Shown: positions 43,386 through 52,643 of the stretch, one piece after another
How positions within the stretch are numbered: position 1 is the stretch's first letter
How the letters are laid out: every line of letters starts with the position of its first letter
Source of the DNA: an uncultured Oscillospiraceae bacterium
GTDB taxonomy: Bacteria; Bacillota; Clostridia; Oscillospirales; Ruminococcaceae
Length of the DNA stretch: 64,000 bases
Assembly (NCBI GenBank): GCA_949295465.1
Contig: CASFKY010000001.1
Location: 1 to 64,000, forward strand
Direction: 5' to 3'
The notes under the pieces: generated by a model
Seen by the model: only the letters and a program-made list of their open reading frames with translations
The model's database searches: none
Told to the model about the DNA's origin: nothing
Position numbers and translations under genes: made by a program

Positions 43386-44774
43386 ATGCCGATGCTTGGC
43401 GCCATTTTGACCCCGCATCCCCCCGTCCTGCTGCCCGAAGTGGGCAGGGGCCGGGAGCGGGAAATTGCCGCCACAGGCCATGCCATGGATGAGGCTGCCC
43501 GGCAGGTAGCCCGCTGGGATCCCCAGGTGCTGATTCTGACTTCTCCCCACACCATCCTGTACGGGGATTATTTTCATCTCTCGCCGGGCAGCGGCGCGGC
43601 GGGGTCCATGGCAGATTTCGGCGCGCCCCAGGTGCGCATCCAGGTGGAATACGACGTGCCCCTGCGGGAGAAGATCATCCGCCTGGCCGAAGGCGCGGGC
43701 TTGCAGGCCGGCACCCTGGGGCAAAGGGACCCGAGCCTGGACCACGGGGTGATGATCCCGCTGTATTTTCTGCGCCGGGCCGGGGTGAATTGCCCCATTG
43801 TGCGGATGGGGCTCTCGGGTTTTTCGGCCCTGGACCACTACCGGCTGGGGCAGTGCGTGGCCCGGGCGGTGGAGGCGCTGGGCCGCCGGGCCGTCTTTGT
43901 GGCCAGCGGAGACCTCTCCCACAAGCTGCGGGCCGACGGCCCCTACGGCTTTGCCGCCGAGGGCCCGGTGTTTGAGGACGCGGTGACAAAGGCCATGGCG
44001 TCGGGCGATTTTCTCGAATTTCTCACCCTGGACCCCTCCCTCTGCGAAAAGGCAGCGGAGTGCGGCCTGCGCTCCTTCCAGATCATGGCGGGTGCGCTGG
44101 ACGGGCTGGCGGTGCAGCCCCGGCTGCTCAGCCACGAGGGGACCTTCGGCGTGGGCTACGGGGTGGCTGTGTTTGCGGTCACCGGGCGGGACGACACCCG
44201 CCGGTATGCCGCTGCCTGCGAGCAGATTGTCCGAGAGCGTCTGGCCGCCCGCCGGGCCAAAGAGGACCCCTGGGTGCGACTGGCCCGCCTTTCCCTGGAA
44301 ACCTATATCCGGCAGGAGCACCCTCTGTCTGCCCTGCCGGAAGGGCTGCCCGCCGAGCTGACCAGTCAGGCGGCCGGGGCCTTTGTGTCGCTGCACAAGG
44401 AGGGCCGGCTGCGGGGGTGCATCGGGACCATTGCCCCCACCTGCCGGAACCTGGCGCAGGAAATTGCCCAGAACGCCATCTCGGCCGGCACCCGGGACCC
44501 CCGCTTTCCGCCGGTGCGCGCCGGGGAACTGGAGGAACTGGAATACAGCGTGGACGTGCTGGGCCAGCCCGAGCCGGTGGACTCTCCCGCCCGGCTGGAC
44601 CCGAAACGATATGGCGTCATTGTCAGTTTTGGGGCAAAGCGGGGGCTGCTGCTGCCCGACCTGGAGGGTGTGGACACGGTGCAGGACCAGATCGACATTG
44701 CCCGCCGCAAGGGCGGCATCCGGCAGGAGGACCCCTACACCCTCCAGCGTTTTGAGGTGGTGCGGCATCTATGA
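43386..44774 (+). CDS. AmmeMemoRadiSam system fused protein (Memo/LigB-like plus AMMECR1)
   Basis: 462 residues joining two parts of the AmmeMemoRadiSam system. Residues 1-260 are a Memo/extradiol-dioxygenase (LigB) fold with conserved His in LTPHPPVLLPEVG, TSPHTIL, LDHGVMIP and SGDLSHKL. Residues 285-462 are an AMMECR1 domain with LRGCIGTIAP and TRDPRFPPV. The molecular role of the system is still unsettled; it seems to serve a radical SAM modification. ATG 43386 has AAAGGAG 8 bp upstream. Overlaps amrS by 4 bp. Confidence 0.92.
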   Translation: MPMLGAILTPHPPVLLPEVGRGREREIAATGHAMDEAARQVARWDPQVLILTSPHTILYGDYFHLSPGSGAAGSMADFGAPQVRIQVEYDVPLREKIIRLAEGAGLQAGTLGQRDPSLDHGVMIPLYFLRRAGVNCPIVRMGLSGFSALDHYRLGQCVARAVEALGRRAVFVASGDLSHKLRADGPYGFAAEGPVFEDAVTKAMASGDFLEFLTLDPSLCEKAAECGLRSFQIMAGALDGLAVQPRLLSHEGTFGVGYGVAVFAVTGRDDTRRYAAACEQIVRERLAARRAKEDPWVRLARLSLETYIRQEHPLSALPEGLPAELTSQAAGAFVSLHKEGRLRGCIGTIAPTCRNLAQEIAQNAISAGTRDPRFPPVRAGELEELEYSVDVLGQPEPVDSPARLDPKRYGVIVSFGAKRGLLLPDLEGVDTVQDQIDIARRKGGIRQEDPYTLQRFEVVRHL

Positions 44775-45592
44775 GGGAAACCTGTGAGCTGTGTTTTCAT
44801 CATTGCAGCCTGGCCGAAGGGCAGACCGGCCTTTGCCGGGCCCGCGCCAACCGGGGCGGCCGCATCCTGCCGCTGAACTACGGCCGTCTCACCGCGCTGG
44901 CCCTGGACCCCATTGAAAAAAAGCCGCTGCGCCGCTTTCATCCCGGCAGCCTGATCCTGTCGGCGGGCAGCTTTGGCTGCAACCTGGGCTGCCCCTTCTG
45001 CCAGAACGCGGAGATCGCCGCCGGGGCCGAGACCCCCACCCGCGATTGTGCCCCTGAAGAGCTGGTGCAGCAGGCCCTGCGCCTGCGGGGGCAGGGCAAC
45101 ATCGGGGTGGCCTACACCTACAACGAGCCGCTGGTGGGGTACGAGTATGTGCGGGATTGTGCCGGGCTGGTGCGCCAGGCGGGGATGCTCAATGTGCTGG
45201 TGACCAACGGGACCATAGAAGAAAAGCCCTGGCGGGAACTGCTGCCGCTGCTGGACGCAGTGAACATCGACCTGAAAGGGTTCAGCCCGGACTGGTACCG
45301 GCGCCTGGGCGGAGAGCTGGAAACCGTCAAGCGGTCCATCGCGCTGGCGGCGGCAAATTGCCATCTGGAAGTCACCACCCTGGTGGTGCCCGGCGAAAAC
45401 GACAGCGAGGAGGAGATGCGGGCCCTGTCGGCCTGGCTGGCTTCGGTGAGCCCGGACATTCCGCTGCATGTCTCCCGCTTTTTCCCGCGGTATCGGATGC
45501 AGGATCGCCCGCCCACGCCGGTGCAGACGGTCTACCGCCTGGCCCAGGTGGCCCGGGAAAATCTGCGGGTGGTGTATACGGGAAATTGCTGA
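44771..45592 (+). CDS. amrS: AmmeMemoRadiSam system radical SAM enzyme
   Basis: 273-residue radical SAM protein with the [4Fe-4S] motif CNLGCPFCQN (CxxxCxxC), preceded by an N-terminal CxxC-type cluster (CELCFHHC and GLCRAR) that is usual for this family, related to PflA-like activases. AYTYNEPLVGYEYV and VNIDLKGFS are typical. The reaction is not established; the co-occurring Memo/AMMECR1 protein is the immediate upstream partner (ATGA overlap). Confidence 0.93.
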   Translation: MRETCELCFHHCSLAEGQTGLCRARANRGGRILPLNYGRLTALALDPIEKKPLRRFHPGSLILSAGSFGCNLGCPFCQNAEIAAGAETPTRDCAPEELVQQALRLRGQGNIGVAYTYNEPLVGYEYVRDCAGLVRQAGMLNVLVTNGTIEEKPWRELLPLLDAVNIDLKGFSPDWYRRLGGELETVKRSIALAAANCHLEVTTLVVPGENDSEEEMRALSAWLASVSPDIPLHVSRFFPRYRMQDRPPTPVQTVYRLAQVARENLRVVYTGNC

Positions 45593-45595
45593 ACC

Positions 45596-45645
45596 AAAAA
45601 AGAGCCGGAGGCGTGATCCTTTTGGATTGCGCTCCCGGCTTTTTT
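45596..45645 (+). terminator. Terminator after amrS
   Basis: Stem AAAAAAGAGCCGG(A)GGCG / CGCTCCCGGCTTTTTT, 4 bp after the amrS stop. The following 125 bp show nothing recognisable before the next promoter. Confidence 0.8.
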
Positions 45646-45770
45646 GCGGCCATCTCCCGCTCAAAGAGGGCGTCCGGGTGAAAGGCGGAAGGCTCTCTTC
45701 CCCGCCTTTTGGGCTGCCGGTGGCTTTGGGCAAGGCGCACGCGCGGGGCCTTTGGCCGGCGGGGCCTTTC

Positions 45771-45799
45771 TTGTATTGTCCCAGGGCAGGCTCTATAAT
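45771..45799 (+). promoter_or_regulatory. Promoter of the two-component/ABC operon
   Basis: -35 TTGTAT (45771-45776), 17-bp spacer, consensus -10 TATAAT (45794-45799), 45 bp before the response regulator start. Confidence 0.75.
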
Positions 45800-45843
45800 A
45801 GAACAATCGGATTCATCACAGAAAGCGGGGGCGGAATACCAGT

Positions 45844-46530
45844 ATGAAACGGATTTTCTTTGTGGAGGACGACTTAAGCCTGCGGGACGGACTTTCTTTT
45901 GCCCTGCAAAAGCAGGGATATGCCGTGGACACCGCCCGGACCCGCGCAGAGGCGGAAAATCTGTGGCAGGCCGGGCGCTATGATCTGGTGATCCTGGATG
46001 TATCCCTGCCGGACGGCTCGGGGTACGAACTCTGCCGCAGGATCCGGCAGACTTCCACCGTCCCCATTTTGTTCCTGACTGCCGCCGACGAGGAGACCGA
46101 CATCATCATGGGACTGGACCTGGGCGGCGACGACTACATCACCAAGCCTTTCAAGCTGGCGGTGCTTTTGTCCCGAATCCACGCCCTGCTGCGCCGCAGT
46201 GAAAATTTCTCCCGGGATCGGGCGCCGCTTTGTGCAAACGGCATCACGGTGGATCTGTTGCAGCAGCAGGTCCGCAAAAATGGCGCGCCCCTGGAGCTGA
46301 CCGCCACCGAATACAAGATGCTGTGCTTGTTTATGGAAAACCCCAACCAGGTGCTCTCGCCGGAGCAGATCCTCAGCCGCCTGTGGGACTGCGACGAAAA
46401 CTACATCGACAACAGCACCCTGACGGTATACATCCGGCGGCTGCGCACCAAAATCGAGGATGACCCCACCAACCCTCAGAAGATCGTCACGGTGAGGCGG
46501 ATGGGATACAAGTGGAACGTGACGGAGTGA
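45844..46530 (+). CDS. OmpR-family response regulator
   Basis: 228 residues: receiver domain (1-115) with acidic pocket Asp9/Asp10, phosphoacceptor Asp52 in VILDVSLPDGSG and Lys in YITKPFKL; winged-helix DNA-binding domain (about 130-225) with LTATEYKMLCLFMENPNQVLS and VRRMGYKW (read in parts). Partner of the histidine kinase that follows. The layout regulator-kinase-ATPase-permease is that of peptide-antibiotic sensing and detox modules. Confidence 0.95.
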   Translation: MKRIFFVEDDLSLRDGLSFALQKQGYAVDTARTRAEAENLWQAGRYDLVILDVSLPDGSGYELCRRIRQTSTVPILFLTAADEETDIIMGLDLGGDDYITKPFKLAVLLSRIHALLRRSENFSRDRAPLCANGITVDLLQQQVRKNGAPLELTATEYKMLCLFMENPNQVLSPEQILSRLWDCDENYIDNSTLTVYIRRLRTKIEDDPTNPQKIVTVRRMGYKWNVTE

Positions 46531-46538
46531 GGTGCGAC

Positions 46539-47576
46539 ATGCGGATTCTGGCAAATCGAAAGACCCGGCACCTTTTTTGCCGGATGGGGCTGTTGGTGGC
46601 CCTTTTTACGGCCCTTTCGGCGGCCTTTGCCCTGGCGGGGCAGCACCCCGGGGCGCCTTTGGCGGCTGCGGCCGTTCCCTGCATGGGGATTTTGCTTTTG
46701 GCCGATCTCTACCTTTATTTTTGCGGGCAGGAGAAAATCCTGGAACAGGCGGTGGCCCAGATACAGGGCTATCTGGCCGGGAACGCCGACGCCCGCCTTG
46801 CCTGCGAGGAGGAGGGCGAATTGTACCGTCTGTTCCACGAGGTCAATTCCCTGGCGGCCATCCTGAACGCCCATGCAGAAAACGAGGGCGCCGCCCGGAT
46901 TTTTTTGAAGGACACCCTCTCCAATATCTCCCACCAGCTGAAAACGCCTTTAGCGGCGCTGAACATCTACAACGGCATCCTGCAAGAGGAAGCACGGGAT
47001 CTGCCCGCCATCCGGGAATTTGCCGACCGCTCGGAACAGGAGCTGGACCGAATGGAAACCCTGGTGCAGAATCTTTTAAAAATTGCCCGGCTGGATTCAG
47101 GGACCATCCTGCTGGAAAAGGCCGGGGAGAACCTGGGAGAGCTGATGGCCTGCGTCCAGCGCCGGTTTGCCTATCGGGCCGGGCAGGAGCAAAAGCAGCT
47201 GATCCTGCGGGGAGAGGATGCCGTGACCCTGGCCTGCGACCGCACCTGGATGATGGAGGCGGTGGGCAACCTGGTCAAAAACGCCTTTGACCACACAAAG
47301 CCCGGCGATACCATCCAGATTGGCTGGAAAGCCTTTGCCTCCACCGTACAGATCACCGTGCAGGACAACGGCAGCGGCATCCACCCGGAGGACCTGCCCC
47401 ACATTTTCAAGCGGTTCTATCGCAGCAAATTTTCTCAGGATACCCAGGGAGTGGGCCTGGGGCTGCCCTTGACCAAGGCCATTGTGGAGGCCCACGGCGG
47501 CACCATCCAGGTGCAAAGCGAACCGGGCCGGGGGGCCGCTTTCACTCTCCGATTCTGGATTCCTACAAAATTGTAA
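46539..47576 (+). CDS. Sensor histidine kinase with a minimal extracellular loop
   Basis: 345 residues. Two membrane helices (about 13-33 and 40-61) with only a few residues between them, the intramembrane-sensing type that depends on a partner transporter. A HAMP-like linker leads to the dimerisation His132 in SNISHQLKTPLAAL, and the ATPase domain has NLVKNAFDH (N box), DNGSGI and GVGLGLPL (G boxes). Start at 46539 is preferred; upstream codons overlap the regulator gene, and the ribosome binding site (GTGAGGTG) is modest. Confidence 0.93.
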   Translation: MRILANRKTRHLFCRMGLLVALFTALSAAFALAGQHPGAPLAAAAVPCMGILLLADLYLYFCGQEKILEQAVAQIQGYLAGNADARLACEEEGELYRLFHEVNSLAAILNAHAENEGAARIFLKDTLSNISHQLKTPLAALNIYNGILQEEARDLPAIREFADRSEQELDRMETLVQNLLKIARLDSGTILLEKAGENLGELMACVQRRFAYRAGQEQKQLILRGEDAVTLACDRTWMMEAVGNLVKNAFDHTKPGDTIQIGWKAFASTVQITVQDNGSGIHPEDLPHIFKRFYRSKFSQDTQGVGLGLPLTKAIVEAHGGTIQVQSEPGRGAAFTLRFWIPTKL

Positions 47577-47648
47577 GGCGGGTGTCGGGGCAGCGTAGGA
47601 TTCTGGTGGTACTCTTTCGGCAGTTCCAAGAAAGAGGTGTCTGATTCT

Positions 47649-48328
<680 letters not shown>

Positions 48329-48332
<4 letters not shown>

Positions 48333-50665
48333 AAAGCTATCTGAGCCTGGTGCCCCTCTGCGCCCGGGTGCGCCGGCGGCAAAACCGAATGACGGTGCTC
48401 TGCATCCTCATCGCGGTGCTGCTGGTCACCGCCATCTTCAGCATGGCGGATATGGCCATTCGGATGGAAACCGCCCGGGTCATCGAAGAGCACGGCCACT
48501 GGCACGCCATGCTGAAATCCCTGCCCGAAGAAACCGCCGACGCCCTCACGGCATCCCCGGAGGTGAAAGCCTTTGCCCGGTATGACGGGCTGAATTTCGC
48601 CCTGGCACAGGATTACACGGTGGACGGAAAACCCTGTGTGGTGGTGGGCGGCGACAAAGCCATCCTGACCGAGATTTACGATGACCTGGCCGAAGGGCAC
48701 TTCCCGGAGGCCCGGGACGAAATCCTGCTTTCCCGGCGGGCCAAAACCATGCTCTCGGTGGCGGTGGGAGACAAGATCACCCTCCACACCCCGGTGGGGA
48801 ATTTCGTCTATACCATTTCCGGCTTCGGCGCCGATGTGACCATCAGCACCGACGCCAATGTGGTGGGGGCCGTCCTTGACTGGGACGCCTTTGTACAGCT
48901 GGCGGATGCCCAGGGGGAAACGCCGGCCCCTGTCTGGTTTGTGAGGTTTGAGGATCACACCAACGCCCGCGGGGTGCTGGATGGGTGGCGGCAACAGTAC
49001 GGCCTCACCGACGAGAACCTCTCGGAGAACACCGCCCTGCTGGGCCTTACCGGCTTCAGCAGCGATTCCTATGTGATGGGGATGTACCTGGTGGCCGCCA
49101 TCCTCTTTGTGCTGGTGCTGGCGGCAGGGGTTTTTATGATTGCGGGCAGCCTGAACAGCCAGACCGCCCAGCGCATCCAGTTTTTCGGGATGCTGCGCTG
49201 CATCGGCGCCAGCAAGGCCCAGATCATGCGGCTGGTCCGCTGGGAGGCCCTATACTGGTGCAAAACCGCCGTGCCCCTGGGGGTGGGGCTCGGCATCCTC
49301 CTCACCTGGGGCCTCTGCGCCCTGCTGCGCTTTGGCGCCGGGGCCGAGTTTGTGCAGATTCCCCTCTTCGCCGTCAGCGGGGTGGGCATCGGCAGCGGCG
49401 TCGTGGTGGGGGTTCTCACCGTGCTGCTCTCCTCCCTTGCGCCGGCCCGGCGGGCGGCCAGAGTCTCTCCCCTGGCCGCGGTCGCCGGGGCGTTTGCCCC
49501 GGACCAAAAATTCGGCCGGCCCATCCGCTGCCTGGCGGGCCACATCGAGACGGCGCTGGGCATTCGCCACGCCCTGTCGTCCCTCAAAAATCTGCTGCTC
49601 ATGACCGGCTCCTTTGCGCTGAGCATCCTTTTGATCCTGAGCTTTTCGGTGCTGGTGCAGTGGGTCCAGCTGGCCCTCAATCCCTTGCAGCCCTGGGCGC
49701 CGGACGTCTTTTACGGCAGCCCGGACAATCGGTGTGAAATCAGCCGGAATTTTGCCCGCGAGGTGGAAGAGCTGCCCTTTGTGAAGCGGGCCTTCGGGCG
49801 GATGTACCAGAGCCTTCCTGCCCAGTATCAGGGAGAATCCGGGCAGATCGACCTGATCTCCTACGAAGACCAGCAGTTCCAGTGGGCTGAGGAGGACCTG
49901 GTGGCCGGCAGCCTGGAGGCCGTCCGGGCCGGGGCCGTCCGGGCCGGGCAGGGGGTACTGACCGTGTTTGACAAGAGCAACACCCTCCAGGTAGGAGACA
50001 GGATTCAGGTGGGGTCCCATTCCCTCACGGTGGCCGGCGTTTTGGAGGACAGCCCCTTCTCGGCCACCGACCAGCCCACCGTCATCTGTTCCGAGGCGCT
50101 GTTCGGGGAACTCACCGGGCAGACGGGATACGCAGTGCTGGATGTACAGCTGACGGCACAGGCCACCCGGGAAAATGTGGAGCAGCTGTACTCGCTGGCG
50201 GAGGGCCGTTATGATTTTTACGACCGGCTGGACCTGAACCGGGATACCCGGAACACCTACTGGGCATTCTGCCTCTTTGTCTACGGCTTTTTGGGCGTCA
50301 TCACCCTGATCACCATGATCCACACATTGAACAGCATTTCCATGAGCGTGTCGGCCCGGGCCCGGCAATACGGCGCCATGCGGGCGGTGGGCATGGCGCC
50401 CGCCCAGCTGAAAGCCATGATCTTTGCCGAGGCGGCCACCTATACGGCACTGGGCTTTGCGGCGGGCTGCGGGCTGGGCCTTCCGCTGCACCGCTTTCTC
50501 TACGGCCAGATGATCACCCGGTATTGGGGCGTTGCCTGGCAGGCCCCCCTCTCCACCATCGGCGGCATCCTGGCCCTTCTGGTATTCACCTCGCTGGTGG
50601 CGCCCTTTGCGCCGGCCAGGCGGGTCTGCTCCCTGCCGGTGGCCCAGAGCGTCAACGAGCTGTGA
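48329..50665 (+). CDS. FtsX-like ABC transporter permease
   Basis: 778 residues. An N-terminal helix (about 27-50) and a large extracytoplasmic domain are followed by three helices (about 250-375), then a second unit with one helix near 425-450, a second extracytoplasmic domain and three C-terminal helices (about 640-770), i.e. two FtsX/MacB modules in tandem. Segments such as RIQFFGMLRCIGASKAQIMRLVRWEA (first coupling helix, read in parts) and QYGAMRAVGMAPAQLKAM are the family's conserved loops. Probably exports or senses a peptide or lipid together with the sensor kinase. Confidence 0.93.
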
Positions 50666-50739
50666 CAGGGCGGAATTCCCGGCAATATCCTGCCCAAACG
50701 CGGACCTCTCGGGGCCGCGGCCGCTCGGCCAAAGACTCT

Positions 50740-50793
50740 ATAAAACCAAATGGGCGCCCCCTGCCCGGCTCTGTTCCGGGCGGGGGCGTCCCC
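50740..50793 (-). terminator. Terminator of the SGNH-rhodanese unit
   Basis: Minus strand: imperfect long stem GGGACGCCCCCGCCCGG / CCGGGCAGGGGGCGCCC followed by ATTTGGTTTT, about 45 bp past the rhodanese stop. The plus-strand FtsX gene ends 75 bp further on the other side. Confidence 0.65.
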
Positions 50794-50838
50794 GTATCCA
50801 TGGATGGGCCCGCTTTCACGGTGCTTTTTGTCTGCGCC

Positions 50839-51225
50839 TTATTCCACCTCATACGGCCAGGTGGAAATCCCGCCGAATTCGTAGATGCCGGTATACCCCA
50901 GCTTTACCAGAGCTTTGGCGGCGGTTTTGCTTCGGTTGCCGCTGCGGCAGTACACCAGGACGGTGGTGTCCTTTTGAGGGATGATCCCGGCGGCGGATTC
51001 CTCGGTGATGGTGCCCACCGGCAGCAGCACCGCGCCGGGGATATGCCCGCTGTCATATTCGTCCTGCTCCCGCACATCCAGGATGAGAACCTCCTGGGTG
51101 TCCATCATCTCCTTGGCTTTCTCCTGACTGATCTGCTGATAGCCGCTTTGGGCCGAATCCCCGGATGAGCCGCACCCGGTCAGCGCCAGGGTAAACGATA
51201 CAAGTAAGGGTAAAAGTCGTTTCAT
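50839..51225 (-). CDS. Rhodanese-domain lipoprotein
   Basis: 128 residues. Signal peptide with lipobox LALTGC (Cys18), short linker, then a complete single rhodanese domain: LDVREQDEYDSGHIPGAV and the active-site loop VYCRSGNRS with catalytic Cys. Likely membrane-attached sulfur transferase or persulfide-handling protein. Its start overlaps the stop of the SGNH hydrolase gene upstream (ATGA). Confidence 0.93.
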   Translation of the reverse strand: MKRLLPLLVSFTLALTGCGSSGDSAQSGYQQISQEKAKEMMDTQEVLILDVREQDEYDSGHIPGAVLLPVGTITEESAAGIIPQKDTTVLVYCRSGNRSKTAAKALVKLGYTGIYEFGGISTWPYEVE

Positions 51226-51758
51226 GTTGTAACCTCCCGATAGATTCCATCTGCAAAGGCCCGGTGGCCCTCCTGGGTAAAATGCACACCGTCATAGGCC
51301 AGGGTCACGTTCCAGGCCCCCGCGTCCGCAAAGCGGATTTTCAGCTGCCCGGCCAGTTCCCGGTAACGCCGGGCCAGCAGGCGGGAAGCGTCCACCAGAG
51401 CCTGGTCCGTCACCCATTGCCCCGGGGCCATCGGCGGCGGCGCCACCAGCAGGATCTTTTCCCCCTGCGCCAAAAGCCCCTGCAAAAAGTGTTTCATCCG
51501 CTCGACCGTTCGGTCTGGGGTCTCTCCTTGCAGCAGGTCGTTGGTGCCCAGCATCACGATCACCAGATCGGCCTTTGCCGGCAGGCAGACCGGCCCCTGC
51601 GGGACACTCCGGCCGTTTTCTCCCAGATTGAGGATCTCCCAGCCGGTCCTGTGGGCCAGGATGTCCACCCAGCGATCGGTTTTGGGGTATCGCCCGCCCA
51701 GAAAGGACCGCGGGTCATATCCGTAGGTGTTGGAATCCCCGATACAAAGCACTTTCAT
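51222..51758 (-). CDS. SGNH/GDSL hydrolase
   Basis: 178 residues without signal peptide. Block I is CIGDSNTYGYDP with the nucleophile Ser, block III VMLGTNDL, and block V DGVHFTQEGHRAFA with catalytic Asp and His; the oxyanion Gly is in NLGENGRS. Cytosolic arylesterase-like member; natural substrate unknown. Forms a two-gene unit with the rhodanese lipoprotein. Confidence 0.92.
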   Translation of the reverse strand: MKVLCIGDSNTYGYDPRSFLGGRYPKTDRWVDILAHRTGWEILNLGENGRSVPQGPVCLPAKADLVIVMLGTNDLLQGETPDRTVERMKHFLQGLLAQGEKILLVAPPPMAPGQWVTDQALVDASRLLARRYRELAGQLKIRFADAGAWNVTLAYDGVHFTQEGHRAFADGIYREVTT

Positions 51759-51894
51759 GGCACCGCTCCTTTCCCGATGGTTCCATTATAGCAGGCCGGG
51801 GGATTTTCCTCCACAAAAGAGGGCCAAAAACCGCCCCCGAAAATCCGCAGACATCCGGGGACGCTGCCGTATGGCTTTTCTCGGGGACGCGCCG

Positions 51895-51925
51895 GTATTT
51901 TGGTCAACCTCCCCTCTCATATATT
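51895..51925 (+). promoter_or_regulatory. Possible sigma-E-type promoter of sigK
   Basis: -10-like CATATATT (51918-51925; sigma-E consensus CATACAnT, 6 of 8) with GTATTTT (51895-51901) 16 bp upstream as candidate -35. No sigma-A-type pair is evident. In Bacillus sigK is transcribed by sigma-E with SpoIIID. Spacing is one base longer than usual, so confidence is low. Confidence 0.35.
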
Positions 51926-51959
51926 ACCTTAATAGATGAGAAAAGGAGTGTTGCGCCCT

Positions 51960-52601
51960 ATGTTTACCGAATTTTTGTCCGCCCTGTTCAGCCATGTGCT
52001 TTATCTGGCCCTGCACCTGGAGGCCAGCAGTTTCCCCCATCCCCTCTCCCCTGCCCAGGAAAAACAGGCCTTTGAGGAATACCACCGCGGCAATGCCGAC
52101 GCCAAGGACCGGCTGATCCGGCACAATCTCCGGCTGGTGGCCCATATTGCCAAAAAGTACTACGCCTCCGCCCTGGACCAGGAGGACCTGGTCAGCATCG
52201 GCACCATCGGGCTGATCAAGGCGGTGGAGAGCTTTGACCCGGCCAAACAGGCCCGGTTCAGCACCTACGCCTCCCGGTGCATCGAAAATGAGATCAAGAT
52301 GCAGTTTCGCCGGGTGCGCAAAGAAGCCGCCACCGTCTCTCTTCAGGATGCGCTGGAGTCCACCCGGGAGGGCAGCGCCCTCACCGTGATGGATATTGTG
52401 CCGGACGGGTTTCGGATGGAGGACCAGCTGGATCTGCGGGAGGACTATGCCCGGCTGCGCCAGCTGCTGGGCTGTTTGGGAGAGCGGGAGCGGCGGGTGC
52501 TGATGCTGCGCTATGGGCTGAACGGCCATCCGGCCCTGACCCAGCAGGAGGTATCGGAGATTTTGGGTATCAGCCGCAGCTATGTATCCCGCCGCCGCTA
52601 A
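51960..52601 (+). CDS. sigK: Sporulation sigma factor sigma-K, 5' part (interrupted gene)
   Basis: 213-residue open frame encoding pro-sigma-K up to codon 211. A hydrophobic pro-sequence (about 1-20: MFTEFLSALFSHVLYLAL) precedes region 2 (HNLRLVAHIAKKY, LVSIGTIGLIKAVESFD, ASRCIENEI) and region 4 ending GISRSYVSR. Homologues continue with about 15-30 more residues starting [IL]EKKAL; here RR and a stop follow SYVS-R instead. The missing codons lie at 62797-62853. The frame breaks inside the shared core ATGTATCCCG. ATG 51960 has AAGGAG 11 bp upstream. No frameshift in the adjacent sequence restores the ending. Confidence 0.93.
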   Translation: MFTEFLSALFSHVLYLALHLEASSFPHPLSPAQEKQAFEEYHRGNADAKDRLIRHNLRLVAHIAKKYYASALDQEDLVSIGTIGLIKAVESFDPAKQARFSTYASRCIENEIKMQFRRVRKEAATVSLQDALESTREGSALTVMDIVPDGFRMEDQLDLREDYARLRQLLGCLGERERRVLMLRYGLNGHPALTQQEVSEILGISRSYVSRRR

Positions 52602-52602
52602 G
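52582..52602. repeat. Left attachment site of the sigK element
   Basis: Core ATGTATCCCG followed by the element-side arm; from the central GT (52584-52585) inward the arm reads ATCCCGCCGCCGCTAAG. Its reverse complement matches the right element arm at 14 of 17 positions, so the two arms form one dyad in the excised circle. The host side is the sigK coding sequence. Confidence 0.85.
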
Positions 52603-52604
52603 AG

Positions 52605-52643
52605 AAAAATCCCGGAGGGTAGCCCAGTCCGCCGGGATTTTTT
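52605..52643. terminator. Terminator at the left end of the element
   Basis: Stem AAAAATCCCGG / CCGGGATTTTTT right after the premature sigK stop. It would end the interrupted sigK transcript and, on the other strand, the alpha/beta hydrolase transcript. After excision it would be removed from the sigK locus. Confidence 0.85.

Noticed and set aside
52560..52640. sigK 3' end as a simple frameshift or sequencing error
   Set aside because: Neither other frame after SYVSR gives the expected EKKAL sequence; the next bases are a terminator hairpin. The true ending is found in frame at 62797-62853 next to an identical core.
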